In this document: piece after piece, positions 55,238-64,000 of the stretch | Layout: each line of letters begins with the position of its first letter | How positions within the stretch are numbered: position 1 is the first letter of the stretch | NCBI GenBank assembly: GCA_938005265.1 | Contig: CALLOA010000044.1 | Location: forward strand, 1 to 64,000 | Direction of reading: 5' to 3' | DNA from: an uncultured Granulosicoccaceae bacterium | Lineage (GTDB): Bacteria; Pseudomonadota; Gammaproteobacteria; Granulosicoccales; Granulosicoccaceae | DNA length: 64,000 nucleotides | Translations under genes and position numbers: made by a program | The notes under the pieces: model-generated | Database searches by the model: none | Told to the model about the DNA's origin: nothing | The model's input: only the letters and a program-made list of their open reading frames with translations

Positions 55238-55660
55238 ATGAGAGATCTTGTTGAACTGCAAACCGGGCAGGTGGCTTTCCTGAGTGGCCTGTTAGCCGGG
55301 TTTGCCCTTTCAATTGCTGTCCACATTCTCAGGCATGGTCTCAGGCATACAATTGCACAGATTGTGTTTTTTCTTTTGATTGGGGTGACGCTACTATTTC
55401 TTGTTTCGCTTTATGTTGATGTACGCCTTTCTATTGAGTTGGCCGGAGTGTCCGCTATTGATGACTCGATGGCCCAGATGGTTTCTTCTATTCGTGTGAT
55501 TGGAACAACGAGTGCAACTTTGGCATTCGCACTGTTTATTCTCTCTATCGGTTTGCTGGGGTGGATAGCAACTCCAGCGCTTGGCATCTTGACTTCACTA
55601 AGTGCGTTAGTTTCTCTGGGCCTGCTCGCTTATGTCTGGCATGCGGTGCAGTTCCTTTAA
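55238..55660 (+). CDS. Small integral membrane protein, unknown function
   Basis: This 140-residue protein has four hydrophobic segments (for example VAFLSGLLAGFALSIAVHIL and IAQIVFFLLIGVTLLFLVSLY). I recognise no family. It follows the MATE gene by 20 bp in the same direction and is likely co-transcribed, so it may assist that transporter or be independent. An in-frame TTG 6 bp upstream is an alternative start. Confidence 0.65.
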   Translation: MRDLVELQTGQVAFLSGLLAGFALSIAVHILRHGLRHTIAQIVFFLLIGVTLLFLVSLYVDVRLSIELAGVSAIDDSMAQMVSSIRVIGTTSATLAFALFILSIGLLGWIATPALGILTSLSALVSLGLLAYVWHAVQFL

Positions 55661-55745
55661 TTGTATAGAGCTACCGGACTTATTTCTGGCTACTGAATTT
55701 TGTCCCCATGAAGGCGCGGGCATTAAAACTCCTTTCAGGTTTTGA

Positions 55746-56618
55746 TCATTCTGGTACTGAGATACACATTTCGTATGATGTGTACTTTCGGATATTAACT
55801 ACGAGATTTTCAAACATCAGGTACTGTCCTTTGATGCCGGTTAATACATCGTCAAGGATAGGTTCTTTATCGAAATTATGAGCTTTGACCTTGCTGGGAT
55901 AGTTATTGACCGGATAACTGATATCGGTTTCCTCGTTTGAGTCATGTAGTGTAATAGACTCTTTACCATGTTCTTTTTGTAGCTCAGTCAGAGTGTCTGT
56001 AGCCAATTGTTGCAACTCCTGCCATTGTGTTGCGAGAGCCATTTTATCTGTTTCATTTTTGAGCATGCGTTGCCATTGGGTGCGATCGCTAACAAATTCT
56101 TTAAGCCCGGTTTCTACAAAACCTGCCAGTTGGCGTCGATTCACTGTCGCGATTGGCATGGCCTGAATCGCTCCCTGGTCAATCCAGCGCGTTGGTACCT
56201 GTGTGCCGCGGGTAATTCCGACTTTTAGTCCTGAGGTGTTTGACAGGTAAACAACGTGTTCCTGCATACAGTTTTCTTCACCCCATTCAGGGTTGCGGCA
56301 TGTGCCATTCGCAAAATGGCATTTTTCCGGGCTCATGATGCACTGATCAGTTTCAGCCAGACTCTGAAAGCAAGGGTAGCAGTAGCCTTGAGAGAAACTC
56401 TTTCTCGTCAAACGACCACAATGAAGACAAAAAATGCGCCCCGTATGCTCGATTCTCAGCGTTTTACCCAGCAAGGGGTTGAGTTCGATCTCTTCGGGAT
56501 TGCCATCTTTGAATGCCAGAAAGTATCTGACTGGCCGTTGGTTCTCGGTTCGCATCTTCTTCAGGCGTCCTGTTACTGTTCTCATGGCGTTGCCTGTTGA
56601 TTGTTTTGTGTTATTCAT
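55746..56618 (-). CDS. DUF2797 zinc-ribbon-like protein
   Basis: This 290-residue protein (an ATG 33 bp downstream would give 279) has two Cys pairs, CLHC and CYPC, in a ribbon, then CHFANGTCRNPEW. LSNTSGLKVGITRGTQVPTRWIDQGA contains the GIY-YIG-like core that DUF2797 proteins share. The function of DUF2797 is not established. The gene is divergent from the GH16 lipoprotein and alone in its unit. Confidence 0.85.
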   Translation of the reverse strand: MNNTKQSTGNAMRTVTGRLKKMRTENQRPVRYFLAFKDGNPEEIELNPLLGKTLRIEHTGRIFCLHCGRLTRKSFSQGYCYPCFQSLAETDQCIMSPEKCHFANGTCRNPEWGEENCMQEHVVYLSNTSGLKVGITRGTQVPTRWIDQGAIQAMPIATVNRRQLAGFVETGLKEFVSDRTQWQRMLKNETDKMALATQWQELQQLATDTLTELQKEHGKESITLHDSNEETDISYPVNNYPSKVKAHNFDKEPILDDVLTGIKGQYLMFENLVVNIRKYTSYEMCISVPE

Positions 56619-56857
56619 GTCACATTTGAAAATGGAAAGCCGCAGGGAGCTAATACAGCCGTTCTGTGCTGGGGAGCCTCATTTCGAACTTTGAAATGTG
56701 AAACCTTGCCAATACGTCCTGAAAAACCGGTCGATCTGTTCAACTCTCTCTTTATAATAGCCTGCTAAAGCAACGCAACCTATGCAGGCAGGCCATGAGC
56801 CAGAAAAACAACGAATACTACATCGAAGGATTTGCCAGAAAATACGGGCTGAACACG

Positions 56858-58558
56858 ATGTCTCCATTGTGTGAATCCTCGCTGCGTATGCCATTACGGC
56901 TTGCCGGGTGTCTGGTTTTAGCGGGTTTGGTGAGCGCCTGTTCTGACAGTTCCTCCAGTAGCCCGGCTGGTGAAGCCGATGAGGCCGTTGTTAATACTGC
57001 GCAAGAAAATGCCGCTCCCGTAGCTTCAACCCCGCCAGCATCAGTGCCTGTCGTTGAGATGCAAGTGGCCCCGCAGCCCACTCCAGCGTCCGTGCCGATC
57101 GCTCCAGAAGGAGAATCTGCAGTTGATGAGCCAGTGGCAGTATCCGAAGTTGTCGAGCTTGAGCCAGCAACAGTTCCAGAAGAACCTCCAACCCCACCAG
57201 TGCAGGAACCTGAAATTGTTGAAACTGTAGAAGCTCCGGAACCGGTTGTAACCGAAATCCCGCCTGTTACGCCGCCGCCGGCTGACATTCCGGTCACGGA
57301 TACGGCAAATCAGGCCGAGCAGGGGGATACCTCAGCGCTTGGGGCACCCACCAATGGTGTGGATGTATCGGGTGGTGATGACGATAGCCCCACACTGACC
57401 GAATCCCTGTCGTTACAAGGGCCTTTTATTCGTGATGAATCCCGGAGTGCAGGGCCGCCATCAGTTCCTCAAGGTCTGACATTACTAATGGCCTCGCACA
57501 ATTATGTTGAATTCAGCTGGGCACCGTCTGCCGATGATCAATCGGTTGAAGCCTATGAAATATATCGTGATGGCGGGTTAGTATTCGAATTGCGCGGTGA
57601 TACTGGTGACAGGGAATACCGCAGTTGGGTCACTACCAGTTATTTTGATTGTGATTACACGCGCTATGCTGAATGCAACACGGATAGTCCGGTCTCAGGG
57701 GGCACTCATTCCTACACAATCGTGGCTGTTGATAATGAAGGTATGCGCTCAGCTCCCTCAGCTCCTGCAACGTTTACATTACCCGCACAACAACAGACTC
57801 AACCGGATCTCAGCGGCTACAATCTGGTGTTTGATGAAGAGTTCCGTGGAACGACGCTGGATAGGGAAAAGTGGAAAACTGTGCTGCCCTGGGGGCCGGA
57901 TAGCATCATCAATGGAGAGACACAGTACTTCGTCAATATTTTCGGTCCTGATGAGCCAGTGTATGACCCGTTTGTATTCACCGGCGAAACCTTGCAAATT
58001 ACCGCCATACCCACGCCTGCAAACCTGCTTTCCCGTGTCAACAATCAGCCGTTCATGTCGGGTGTGATTACCTCGTCTGATAACTTTGAAATGACATACG
58101 GGTATACCGAGATGCGTGCAAAAGTGGCTTCGGGCGCAGGCATACTTTCAACGTTTTATCTGTTCAACCAGGGTTTTGACAGGAATCAGCCTGAAATAGA
58201 TATTATTGAATATATCGGCCAGCGATCTGACAGGGCCTTCCAGACTTACCATTATTTCGATAGTAACCGCTCGCGTTTTTCAAACGGCGAGAGACATTCA
58301 ACCCCAACCATGGAGCATATTGCTTCAACGAATCTCAGCGATGGCTTCCACACCTATTCAGTTCTATGGGAGCCGGAATTGGTGGTCTGGTACATTGATG
58401 GTATCGAAGTCCAGCGCCTGATAGGGCCACGTGTTTCTGACGAACCGATGAACCTGATTGCGCAATTAGTGCTGGGTAGCGTCTGGATTGGTGATGCAGC
58501 GCCTTCAAGTTTCCCGGTGGTCTACGAGATTGACTACATCAAGGCCTGGCAGCAGTAA
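56858..58558 (+). CDS. GH16 glycoside hydrolase lipoprotein (beta-1,3-glucanase-like)
   Basis: This is a secreted, lipid-anchored glycosidase of about 566 residues. A signal with lipobox LVSAC is followed by ~150 residues rich in Pro, Glu and Val, a flexible spacer. A fibronectin III domain comes next at about 200-307, then GH16. The catalytic motif EIDIIE is the ExDxxE laminarinase form, and FYLFNQGFDRNQPEIDI precedes it. It should cleave beta-1,3-glucan or a related algal polysaccharide outside the cell. Starts at 56795, 56858 and 56888 are all in frame; 56858 or 56888 give a normal signal length. Confidence 0.85.
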   Translation: MSPLCESSLRMPLRLAGCLVLAGLVSACSDSSSSSPAGEADEAVVNTAQENAAPVASTPPASVPVVEMQVAPQPTPASVPIAPEGESAVDEPVAVSEVVELEPATVPEEPPTPPVQEPEIVETVEAPEPVVTEIPPVTPPPADIPVTDTANQAEQGDTSALGAPTNGVDVSGGDDDSPTLTESLSLQGPFIRDESRSAGPPSVPQGLTLLMASHNYVEFSWAPSADDQSVEAYEIYRDGGLVFELRGDTGDREYRSWVTTSYFDCDYTRYAECNTDSPVSGGTHSYTIVAVDNEGMRSAPSAPATFTLPAQQQTQPDLSGYNLVFDEEFRGTTLDREKWKTVLPWGPDSIINGETQYFVNIFGPDEPVYDPFVFTGETLQITAIPTPANLLSRVNNQPFMSGVITSSDNFEMTYGYTEMRAKVASGAGILSTFYLFNQGFDRNQPEIDIIEYIGQRSDRAFQTYHYFDSNRSRFSNGERHSTPTMEHIASTNLSDGFHTYSVLWEPELVVWYIDGIEVQRLIGPRVSDEPMNLIAQLVLGSVWIGDAAPSSFPVVYEIDYIKAWQQ

Positions 58559-58594
58559 GAACCGCAGGCAGGTTGCTTACGGCTTAAATCCCAA

Positions 58595-58627
58595 GCCCTG
58601 CAGTGGCTGTTACTTGCCACTCAGGGC
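58595..58627. terminator. Bidirectional terminator between convergent genes
   Basis: GCCCTG-C-AGTGGC pairs with GCCACT-CAGGGC to give 12 bp with one bulged C (loop 58608-58615). It lies between the GH16 and EamA genes. Confidence 0.75.
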
Positions 58628-58631
58628 GGCT

Positions 58632-58675
58632 TTAGTCAGCACCAATTTTAGTCAGCAGCAATTTTAGTCGGCGCC
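58632..58675. repeat. 16-bp tandem repeat covering the EamA stop codon
   Basis: TTAGTCAGCACCAATT and TTAGTCAGCAGCAATT are head to tail (58632-58647, 58648-58663), with a partial third copy. On the minus strand each begins as a TAA stop, so the gene end has been duplicated. Confidence 0.85.
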
Positions 58676-59553
58676 AGTAAAACCATGGCGACACCCCCGA
58701 TACACATCACAGTGCCGCCAATCAGCAGTATTGATAGCTTCTCATCGAACAGGAAAAGAGCCTGAATGGCCACCACCGGCGGCACGAGGTAAAAGAGCGC
58801 CGCCACGCGGCCAGCCTCGCCACGGCGTATTAGCCACATAAACAGGAAAACGGCACCCAGCGACAGCATAATTACGAGCCATGCCAGTGAACCCATAAAC
58901 TGCCATTGCCAATCAAATTGCAGGCTTTCGAAGAGTAAAGCGAAAGGCAGCAAGGCAAGTGAGCTTGCAATAAACTGGATGGTCAGGCTCGCAATCAGAG
59001 GGGTCTCCGTGCAAAATCGTTTCTGGTACAAAGAACCCAATGTGATGCCAAGAAGTGCCGCCACGCTGAACAGGATGCCGGTTACTGACAAGACGCCGTC
59101 AAGATTGCCTCGTTCGACAATGACCAGCAGAACTCCGGCTAATCCTAACGCAATGCCGGTAATTTTCCTGCCTGATAAAGACTCCCTTAACCAGAGCGAG
59201 GCCAGAATGACAGTCAACAGTGGCTGCAGGCCAACAATAAGGGCGCTCAAGCCCGCACCTATCCCCATTGAAATGCTGCTGAACACACCACCGAGATAGA
59301 TACTTTGTAAAAGTATGCCGACCACGGCCGAGTGGGCTATTTCGGTTATTGCCAGACGCCGTGTTCGTAGTTTCCTGAACAGCAGAAGCACCAACAGCAG
59401 AATGCCAGCGGCAAATGCAAAGCGCATCGACAAGAAGCCCAAGGGCTCGGCATAGGCCAGACCGAGCTTGGAAACTGTGAACCCCGTACTCCACAGCAAT
59501 ACAAATATAATGGGGATGCCGGCAGCATAGGCCAGATTCTTCAGGTTATTCAT
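58648..59553 (-). CDS. EamA/DMT-family transporter
   Basis: This permease of about 301 residues has ten hydrophobic segments in two EamA halves. It starts MNNLKNLAYAAGIPIIFVLLWSTGFTVSKLG, the usual DMT opening, so the ATG at 59553 is preferred over an open frame that runs 82 codons further upstream. LRESLSGRKITGIALGLAGVLLV is a conserved EamA segment. It should export amino acids or metabolites; the substrate is not known. Its 3' end is duplicated in a 16-bp tandem repeat. Confidence 0.87.
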   Translation of the reverse strand: MNNLKNLAYAAGIPIIFVLLWSTGFTVSKLGLAYAEPLGFLSMRFAFAAGILLLVLLLFRKLRTRRLAITEIAHSAVVGILLQSIYLGGVFSSISMGIGAGLSALIVGLQPLLTVILASLWLRESLSGRKITGIALGLAGVLLVIVERGNLDGVLSVTGILFSVAALLGITLGSLYQKRFCTETPLIASLTIQFIASSLALLPFALLFESLQFDWQWQFMGSLAWLVIMLSLGAVFLFMWLIRRGEAGRVAALFYLVPPVVAIQALFLFDEKLSILLIGGTVMCIGGVAMVLLAPTKIAAD

Positions 59554-59642
59554 CCCATTACGTTTTGCAGAGTGGTTGTTTTGCGAAAAGGCTGCGCAGT
59601 GTATTATGGCAGAGACTAGCAGGATAAATTTCAGGAGTTCAA

Positions 59643-60137
59643 ATGATTTCCATTCAAAGCGTAAAAAAGTCTTTTGCAAATAAACCCCTAAAGGTGCTCC
59701 GCTGGAGCGCTGTGGCTCTGTTTCTGGGCTCCCAGGCCTTTGCTGCCGACGGTATGACCGTGGTTGAAAGTAACCATAGTGTTGCTGATACCGTGACAAA
59801 ACTTGCCAAGGTTTTGGAAAGTAAGGGTATGAACGTGTTTGCTCGTATTAATCATGCCGAGGGTGCCGCGAAGGCTGGTTTGGAACTGCGTCCTACTGAG
59901 GTACTGATTTTTGGTAACCCGAAAGTAGGTACGCCGCTCATGCTATGTTCCCAGAGTATCGCTATCGACTTGCCGCAAAAAATGCTGGCCTGGGAAGATG
60001 CGGACGGGAAAGTATGGCTAGGCTACAATGCGCCTGAGTTTCTGAAGACGCGTCATGCTACGGAAGGTTGTGACGAGGTGTTCGCAAAGGTCACTGGTGC
60101 ACTGGGTAACTTTGCCGCGGCAGCTGCAGCGGAGTAA
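59643..60137 (+). CDS. Exported DUF302 domain protein
   Basis: This 164-residue protein has a signal (VLRWSAVALFLGSQAFA) followed by DGMTVVESNHSVADTVTKLAKVLESKGMNVFARINHAEGAAKAG and EVLIFGNPKVGTPLM, all characteristic of DUF302. The family is periplasmic with a small alpha/beta fold and no settled function; some members are linked to metals or heme. It is divergent from the EamA gene across 89 bp. Confidence 0.88.
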   Translation: MISIQSVKKSFANKPLKVLRWSAVALFLGSQAFAADGMTVVESNHSVADTVTKLAKVLESKGMNVFARINHAEGAAKAGLELRPTEVLIFGNPKVGTPLMLCSQSIAIDLPQKMLAWEDADGKVWLGYNAPEFLKTRHATEGCDEVFAKVTGALGNFAAAAAAE

Positions 60138-60309
60138 CTTGCGCTAAAAGTCTGCCAGTAAAAGCCGTTCCGGTTTTCACTGGCAGCAACATTTTGTTGA
60201 CGAGTACTTTTAATTGCAGTTGCTTTCTACTTACCAGGTCATCTTCCATGGCCAATAAACGCTTGGAAACGCTATAAAACCGTCATTCAGTTTTATACAC
60301 GCAGCGGAT

Positions 60310-61722
60310 TTGCATATCGACAGCCCCATGAGAGGGTTGAGTTTGCACGAAGATGCGCCGATCGAAGAAATTCGTGGTGCGACCAGACGCGCCACAACAG
60401 CTATGGTGGACCTGGCACTGCGCGAGCAGGTGGATTTTCTCGTTATTGCTGGCGATGTTTTTGATGGTGACTGGGATGACATAGGAACCGGGCTGTTTTT
60501 CAATCGAGAGATGTCGCGCTTGCGTGATGCAGATATTCCGGTATACCTCATCAGAGGTAATCATGATGCAAAATCAGTCATCACTCGAACTCTCTCCTAT
60601 CCTCCCAACGTATACGAGTTCTCCACCAACAAGGCTGAAACCATTCTTCATGAAGGCCATGAGGTGGCACTTCATGGCCGCGGTTTTCCTGAGCGACAGT
60701 TAAGTGAAAATATTGTTGCTGATTACCCTGCAGCCTGTTCCGGCAAATTCAATATAGGCTTGTTGCACACCAGTTTGGCGGGTTCTGCTGAACACGATAC
60801 GTATGCACCCTGTTCTCAGGATGAGCTGGAAGGTGCGGGTTATGACTATTGGGCGCTCGGCCACATACACCAACCCGAGATTATTTGCGAAGAGCCGTGG
60901 ATTGTGTATAGCGGAAATACCCAGGGGCGGCACATAAGAGAAGCCGGTAAGCGTGGCTGCTTCATTGTTAACGTAATGCCGTCAGGTCAATCTTCCGTTG
61001 AATTTCGTGTACTTGACAGTGTCAGGTGGCAATTAATGGAGATTGAAATCACTGGCCTGAAAACGCTTGTTGAAATTCTTGATAAAGTCGATTCTGTAAT
61101 CGCCCAAGAGATAGCAGAAACTCCGTTAGCGGTGCTAAGGCTTGTATTCACAGGGGTAAGCGAGCTGGCATCGAAACTGGAACGGGAGCGTGATCAGTTA
61201 AACGATGAGTGTCTATCGATCGCACAGCGCTACAATGGTGGCAAAGTCTGGGTCGAGTCAGTGCGTTTGAATGTCAGTGGCAATGTCGAATCATCAGGGA
61301 GCTTGAGTCAACATGATGACTTTGGTGCTGAAGTGCTGGCTGCATTGCAACCATCAAAGCTTGCCACCACATTTGCCCGCGAACGCTGGAGCGTGGAAGT
61401 TGAAAAACTGCTCAAAGATCTTGGTTCAGAGCAGAGGGCTGCGATTGAAGCTTTGTTGCCAGACTGCCAGTCGGTCATTGAAATCGAGGCTGAAACTGAC
61501 GAAGCAAACGATGCGAATAATTTACAACAATCGCTTTTGTTTGAAACTGACACGTTGCCCGAACAATCATTAAATGAAGCTTTAAGTGAGATTCACCCTT
61601 TTTTGAACGAGCTGCGTAACCTGACGTTGTCTGCACTTGATTGGTCTGAATCGGATGTCAAAGGTGAAAGTGAAGTCAAGCAGTCGGATACTGACAAAAC
61701 AACTGCGGCGCGCAAGTTGTGA
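60310..61722 (+). CDS. SbcD/YhaO-like DNA repair exonuclease (start codon problem)
   Basis: This metallophosphoesterase of about 470 residues is partner to the next gene's ATPase. Motifs are GDVFDGDWDD, RGNHDAKS and GHIHQPE. The conserved first metal motif reads FIHAADLHIDSP, but the only usual start here is a TTG at 60310 inside that motif, which would drop its first aspartate. Upstream in frame there is no ATG, GTG or TTG before a TAA at 60256; an ATG at 60248 is in another frame and stops after nine codons. A rare ATA start near 60274, a frameshift, or a sequence error must be considered. It overlaps the ATPase gene by 4 bp. Confidence 0.82.
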   Translation: MHIDSPMRGLSLHEDAPIEEIRGATRRATTAMVDLALREQVDFLVIAGDVFDGDWDDIGTGLFFNREMSRLRDADIPVYLIRGNHDAKSVITRTLSYPPNVYEFSTNKAETILHEGHEVALHGRGFPERQLSENIVADYPAACSGKFNIGLLHTSLAGSAEHDTYAPCSQDELEGAGYDYWALGHIHQPEIICEEPWIVYSGNTQGRHIREAGKRGCFIVNVMPSGQSSVEFRVLDSVRWQLMEIEITGLKTLVEILDKVDSVIAQEIAETPLAVLRLVFTGVSELASKLERERDQLNDECLSIAQRYNGGKVWVESVRLNVSGNVESSGSLSQHDDFGAEVLAALQPSKLATTFARERWSVEVEKLLKDLGSEQRAAIEALLPDCQSVIEIEAETDEANDANNLQQSLLFETDTLPEQSLNEALSEIHPFLNELRNLTLSALDWSESDVKGESEVKQSDTDKTTAARKL

Positions 61723-64000
61723 GAATTTCAGTTCTCGATATTCCGGCATTTGGTCCGTTTACTGACTTTCGTCATGAATTTACACGAAACAGTGATACAG
61801 ACTTTCATATATTTCTCGGAAATAACGAATCTGGTAAAAGTTCTTTGCTCCGGGCAATTAGCGATCTTTTGTACGGTATCCCGCAGCGCACACCAGAAAA
61901 CTTCCGGCATGATTACAGAAAACTGCTGTTGCAGGCGGAGCTTTACAATTCACGGAATGAGCGATTATCCATAAAAAGGCGAAAAGCTAAAGCAGATAAT
62001 CAACTCACCACGGAAGATGGCGCTCCTTTGAGTCAGGAGCAGTTAAGCGCCTTCATGGGTAATCTCAGTCGCGACAATTTCCAGTCCTTGTTCGGTCTTG
62101 GTGCTGAGGAGCTTCAGCAGGGAAACGATCTGCTGTTGAGCACCCATGGTGCCTTAGCTGAAACAATAGCAGCTGCATCCAGCGGTAGCTTGCATTTATC
62201 CCACGCAGTTCAGTCGTTGCTGCAGCAATCCGAAAAAATATACAAACGCAATGGTAACTCGCAACTGAGGGATATCAGGAAGAACATTAAAGATTTGGAA
62301 ATTCAAATGCGTACTGCTGTAACTCGTCCGCAGGCCTGGAATGATTTAAACCAGCAACTAACAACAGTACAAAACAGACAGGAATTGATAAGGAAAGAAC
62401 TTGAGGAGCTTGATCAGGCCATAAATCATACCGACAGAATGAAACAGGGTATCGAATTAGTAGGCCAGTTGAATAGGCGCCAGAGGGAATTAGACGAATT
62501 AGGGTTGCCAGCAAAACTGGTTAGTGGTTTTGCAAAAAATCTGACACCTTCATTAGCCAATTGGCAAACTGCAAATAACGCAAAAGCTACGGCTGAAAAA
62601 CGAGTTGACAGGCTAAAGTCCGATCTCGAACAATTGGATTATCGCAAGGATGTCATTGCCGCTGAAGAGGCTATCGATCAAGTAAATGCAAATCTTAATA
62701 TATATAAAGACCGGGTAGAGCAGGCTGTTGAGTTAAGACACGTTCTGTCCAGCAGGAAACTTAAGCTCGATACAGAACTAAGGAAATTCTCTGACAAGGA
62801 AGATAGTGAAGGGATAGGCGCAATTCGTCTTTCTTCTGCACAGGAATTAAATTGTTCAGAAAAGTATTCTCTCTACAGCGAATTGATAGAAGAGTCCGAG
62901 ATTTTAGAAAAAGAAATAGATAGTGTCCGCGCACAGCTTCTTGAGCTGCAGAGCCAATATGCAGGAGAGAGCTCTGAGTCCGGTGAAACAGATGCTTCTG
63001 CAGGAATCAATGCAGATTTTCTGAACACACTAAATACAGGGATTGAAACGGGGCATCAACAGCTGCCTATAGCGAAAAAATTACCGTTGTTGGAAGATGA
63101 GCTAGATCGGAAAGCGACGGAACTTGATTTGTTGATATCCCGTCTGAGTATGGAAACTCGTCTTGATGATGTCCGTGGCGCGGCTGTACCACGTCGCGAA
63201 ACACTGAATGAATACAGGGATAAGTTTGAGAATCAATCGCGGCAAAAAGAAAAACTACAATCTGAGTCTGTTGAGCTGGACTATGAAATCAGTAAAATTG
63301 AGACCGAGTTAGCCTCACTTCTGGGTGAGCGTGTTTTGCCAAGCCGAAAATCATTGCAAAGCGCTCGTGATTATCGTGATCAACTGTGGGGCGAATTTAA
63401 CGGGACAGAAACTACTGAGTCTGGGAGTAAAAAGCAGGGGTCAAAGAATCTGGTTTCAGCTATTGACAAGGCTATCATCAGGGCAGACGGTGTTGCAGAT
63501 GAACTCATTTTTAATGCTCAATTAGTTGCTGAAACTGATCAAAAAAAGGAATCTATTAAGTTACTAAAGTCCAAAAGGAGCAACGTTCAAGCACAGCAGG
63601 AGCAATTGATTGAACAAGAACAAGCCATAAAGCTTGATTGGAAAGGTGTGTGGAGTGGTATAAAAAGCAACCCGGAATCACCGGCTTCAATGCTTGACTG
63701 GTACGATGACTGGCAAAAAGCCTGTCAAGCCATGGCCGAGCTCGAAAAACAGCGTCAACTATACCAGCAACAAATATCCAGTGTTAGCGAATCATCGAAG
63801 CGTTTGTCAGCGATTCCTGGTCTCCTGCCGAGTTCAGAGACAGGCAAGGTAAACAATGAGCATGACGCCAAGTTCCTTGAAGCGCTAATCAACGCAGCAA
63901 GCAACAAGAAAAAGAAAATTGATGAGTCTCAAGGTGCAATACAGCGCACCCTGGAGCTGCAAAACCAATACAAAGAAAAATTGACCCGGTTAAATTCGGC
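61719..64000 (+). CDS. SbcC/YhaN-like AAA ATPase, partial at window end
   Basis: This is the partner of the YhaO-like nuclease. It has a GTG start overlapping that gene's stop by 4 bp. The N-terminus RISVLDIPAFGPFTDFRHEF and Walker A GNNESGKSS (residues 34-42) fit the YhaN/SbcC group. FGLGAEELQQG is the typical YhaN segment. After about residue 180 a long coiled coil (many Glu, Lys, Gln and Leu) begins and continues to the edge at 760 codons without a stop. The second half, with the signature and Walker B, lies outside the window. The pair should act on double-strand breaks or hairpins. Confidence 0.9.
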   Translation, partial: MRISVLDIPAFGPFTDFRHEFTRNSDTDFHIFLGNNESGKSSLLRAISDLLYGIPQRTPENFRHDYRKLLLQAELYNSRNERLSIKRRKAKADNQLTTEDGAPLSQEQLSAFMGNLSRDNFQSLFGLGAEELQQGNDLLLSTHGALAETIAAASSGSLHLSHAVQSLLQQSEKIYKRNGNSQLRDIRKNIKDLEIQMRTAVTRPQAWNDLNQQLTTVQNRQELIRKELEELDQAINHTDRMKQGIELVGQLNRRQRELDELGLPAKLVSGFAKNLTPSLANWQTANNAKATAEKRVDRLKSDLEQLDYRKDVIAAEEAIDQVNANLNIYKDRVEQAVELRHVLSSRKLKLDTELRKFSDKEDSEGIGAIRLSSAQELNCSEKYSLYSELIEESEILEKEIDSVRAQLLELQSQYAGESSESGETDASAGINADFLNTLNTGIETGHQQLPIAKKLPLLEDELDRKATELDLLISRLSMETRLDDVRGAAVPRRETLNEYRDKFENQSRQKEKLQSESVELDYEISKIETELASLLGERVLPSRKSLQSARDYRDQLWGEFNGTETTESGSKKQGSKNLVSAIDKAIIRADGVADELIFNAQLVAETDQKKESIKLLKSKRSNVQAQQEQLIEQEQAIKLDWKGVWSGIKSNPESPASMLDWYDDWQKACQAMAELEKQRQLYQQQISSVSESSKRLSAIPGLLPSSETGKVNNEHDAKFLEALINAASNKKKKIDESQGAIQRTLELQNQYKEKLTRLNS

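Overview
The window looks like a chromosomal segment of a free-living, probably marine, heterotrophic gammaproteobacterium. This rests on gene content (taurine-type ABC transport, HiPIP, kbl-tdh, GEMM-I riboswitch, several GGDEF/EAL proteins, GH16 lipoprotein) and mid-range GC; no rRNA, tRNA or phylogenetic marker fixes the genus. I see no insertion sequence, prophage, CRISPR array or integron. The window cuts a sugar-binding protein at the left edge and a YhaN-like AAA ATPase at the right edge.

Layout. 0-5.6 kb: sugar ABC binding protein (partial), topoisomerase III and a PuuB-like FAD oxidoreductase. 5.8-11.6 kb: an apparent operon of TauABC-like transporter, a DUF849/BKACE beta-keto acid cleavage enzyme and an SDR epimerase; the permease carries an unusually large extracytoplasmic insert. 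11.9-13.9 kb: a MarR regulator divergent from a class I aminotransferase with a cluster of TTGAC/GTCAA boxes between them. 13.9-18.2 kb: a minus-strand sugar-acid operon (Zn-alcohol dehydrogenase, KduD-like, KdgK-like, alpha-hydroxyacid oxidase). 18.4-21.3 kb: threonine degradation (kbl-tdh) plus a hotdog thioesterase. 21.5-27.8 kb: a GGDEF/degenerate-EAL protein, a TPP enzyme and three small exported proteins.

28-37.6 kb: an operon of Lhr-type helicase, PdeM nuclease and an FAD oxidoreductase; then Nudix, nagA, a GMC oxidoreductase and an omega-aminotransferase. 37.6-46 kb: an OmpA-domain coiled-coil protein, a degenerate-GGDEF/EAL phosphodiesterase, a DadA-like dehydrogenase, an orphan cyclic-di-GMP-I riboswitch on the minus strand, and a YtkA-like/diheme peroxidase fusion. 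46-55.7 kb: a secreted protein with a duplicated Cys motif, an ArgE-like deacylase, a Gly/Ser-rich protein with three helix-hairpin-helix repeats, HiPIP, a 2-hydroxyacid dehydrogenase, a MATE exporter and a small membrane protein. 55.7-64 kb: DUF2797, a GH16 lipoprotein, an EamA permease, DUF302 and a YhaO/YhaN (SbcD/SbcC-like) pair.

Two themes tie the window together. One is uptake and oxidation of amines, amino acids and sugar acids: three DAO-family flavoproteins, three PLP aminotransferase or ligase enzymes, GMC and FMN oxidases. The other is cyclic-di-GMP: a probable cyclase with a dead EAL domain, a probable phosphodiesterase with a dead GGDEF domain, and a GEMM-I riboswitch that appears to have no conventional target gene. 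Its downstream region contains a 9-bp helix hiding a Shine-Dalgarno site and start codon, a 7-codon ORF and a terminator whose left arm lies inside that ORF. Many short (12-34 bp) tandem duplications sit at gene starts and ends.
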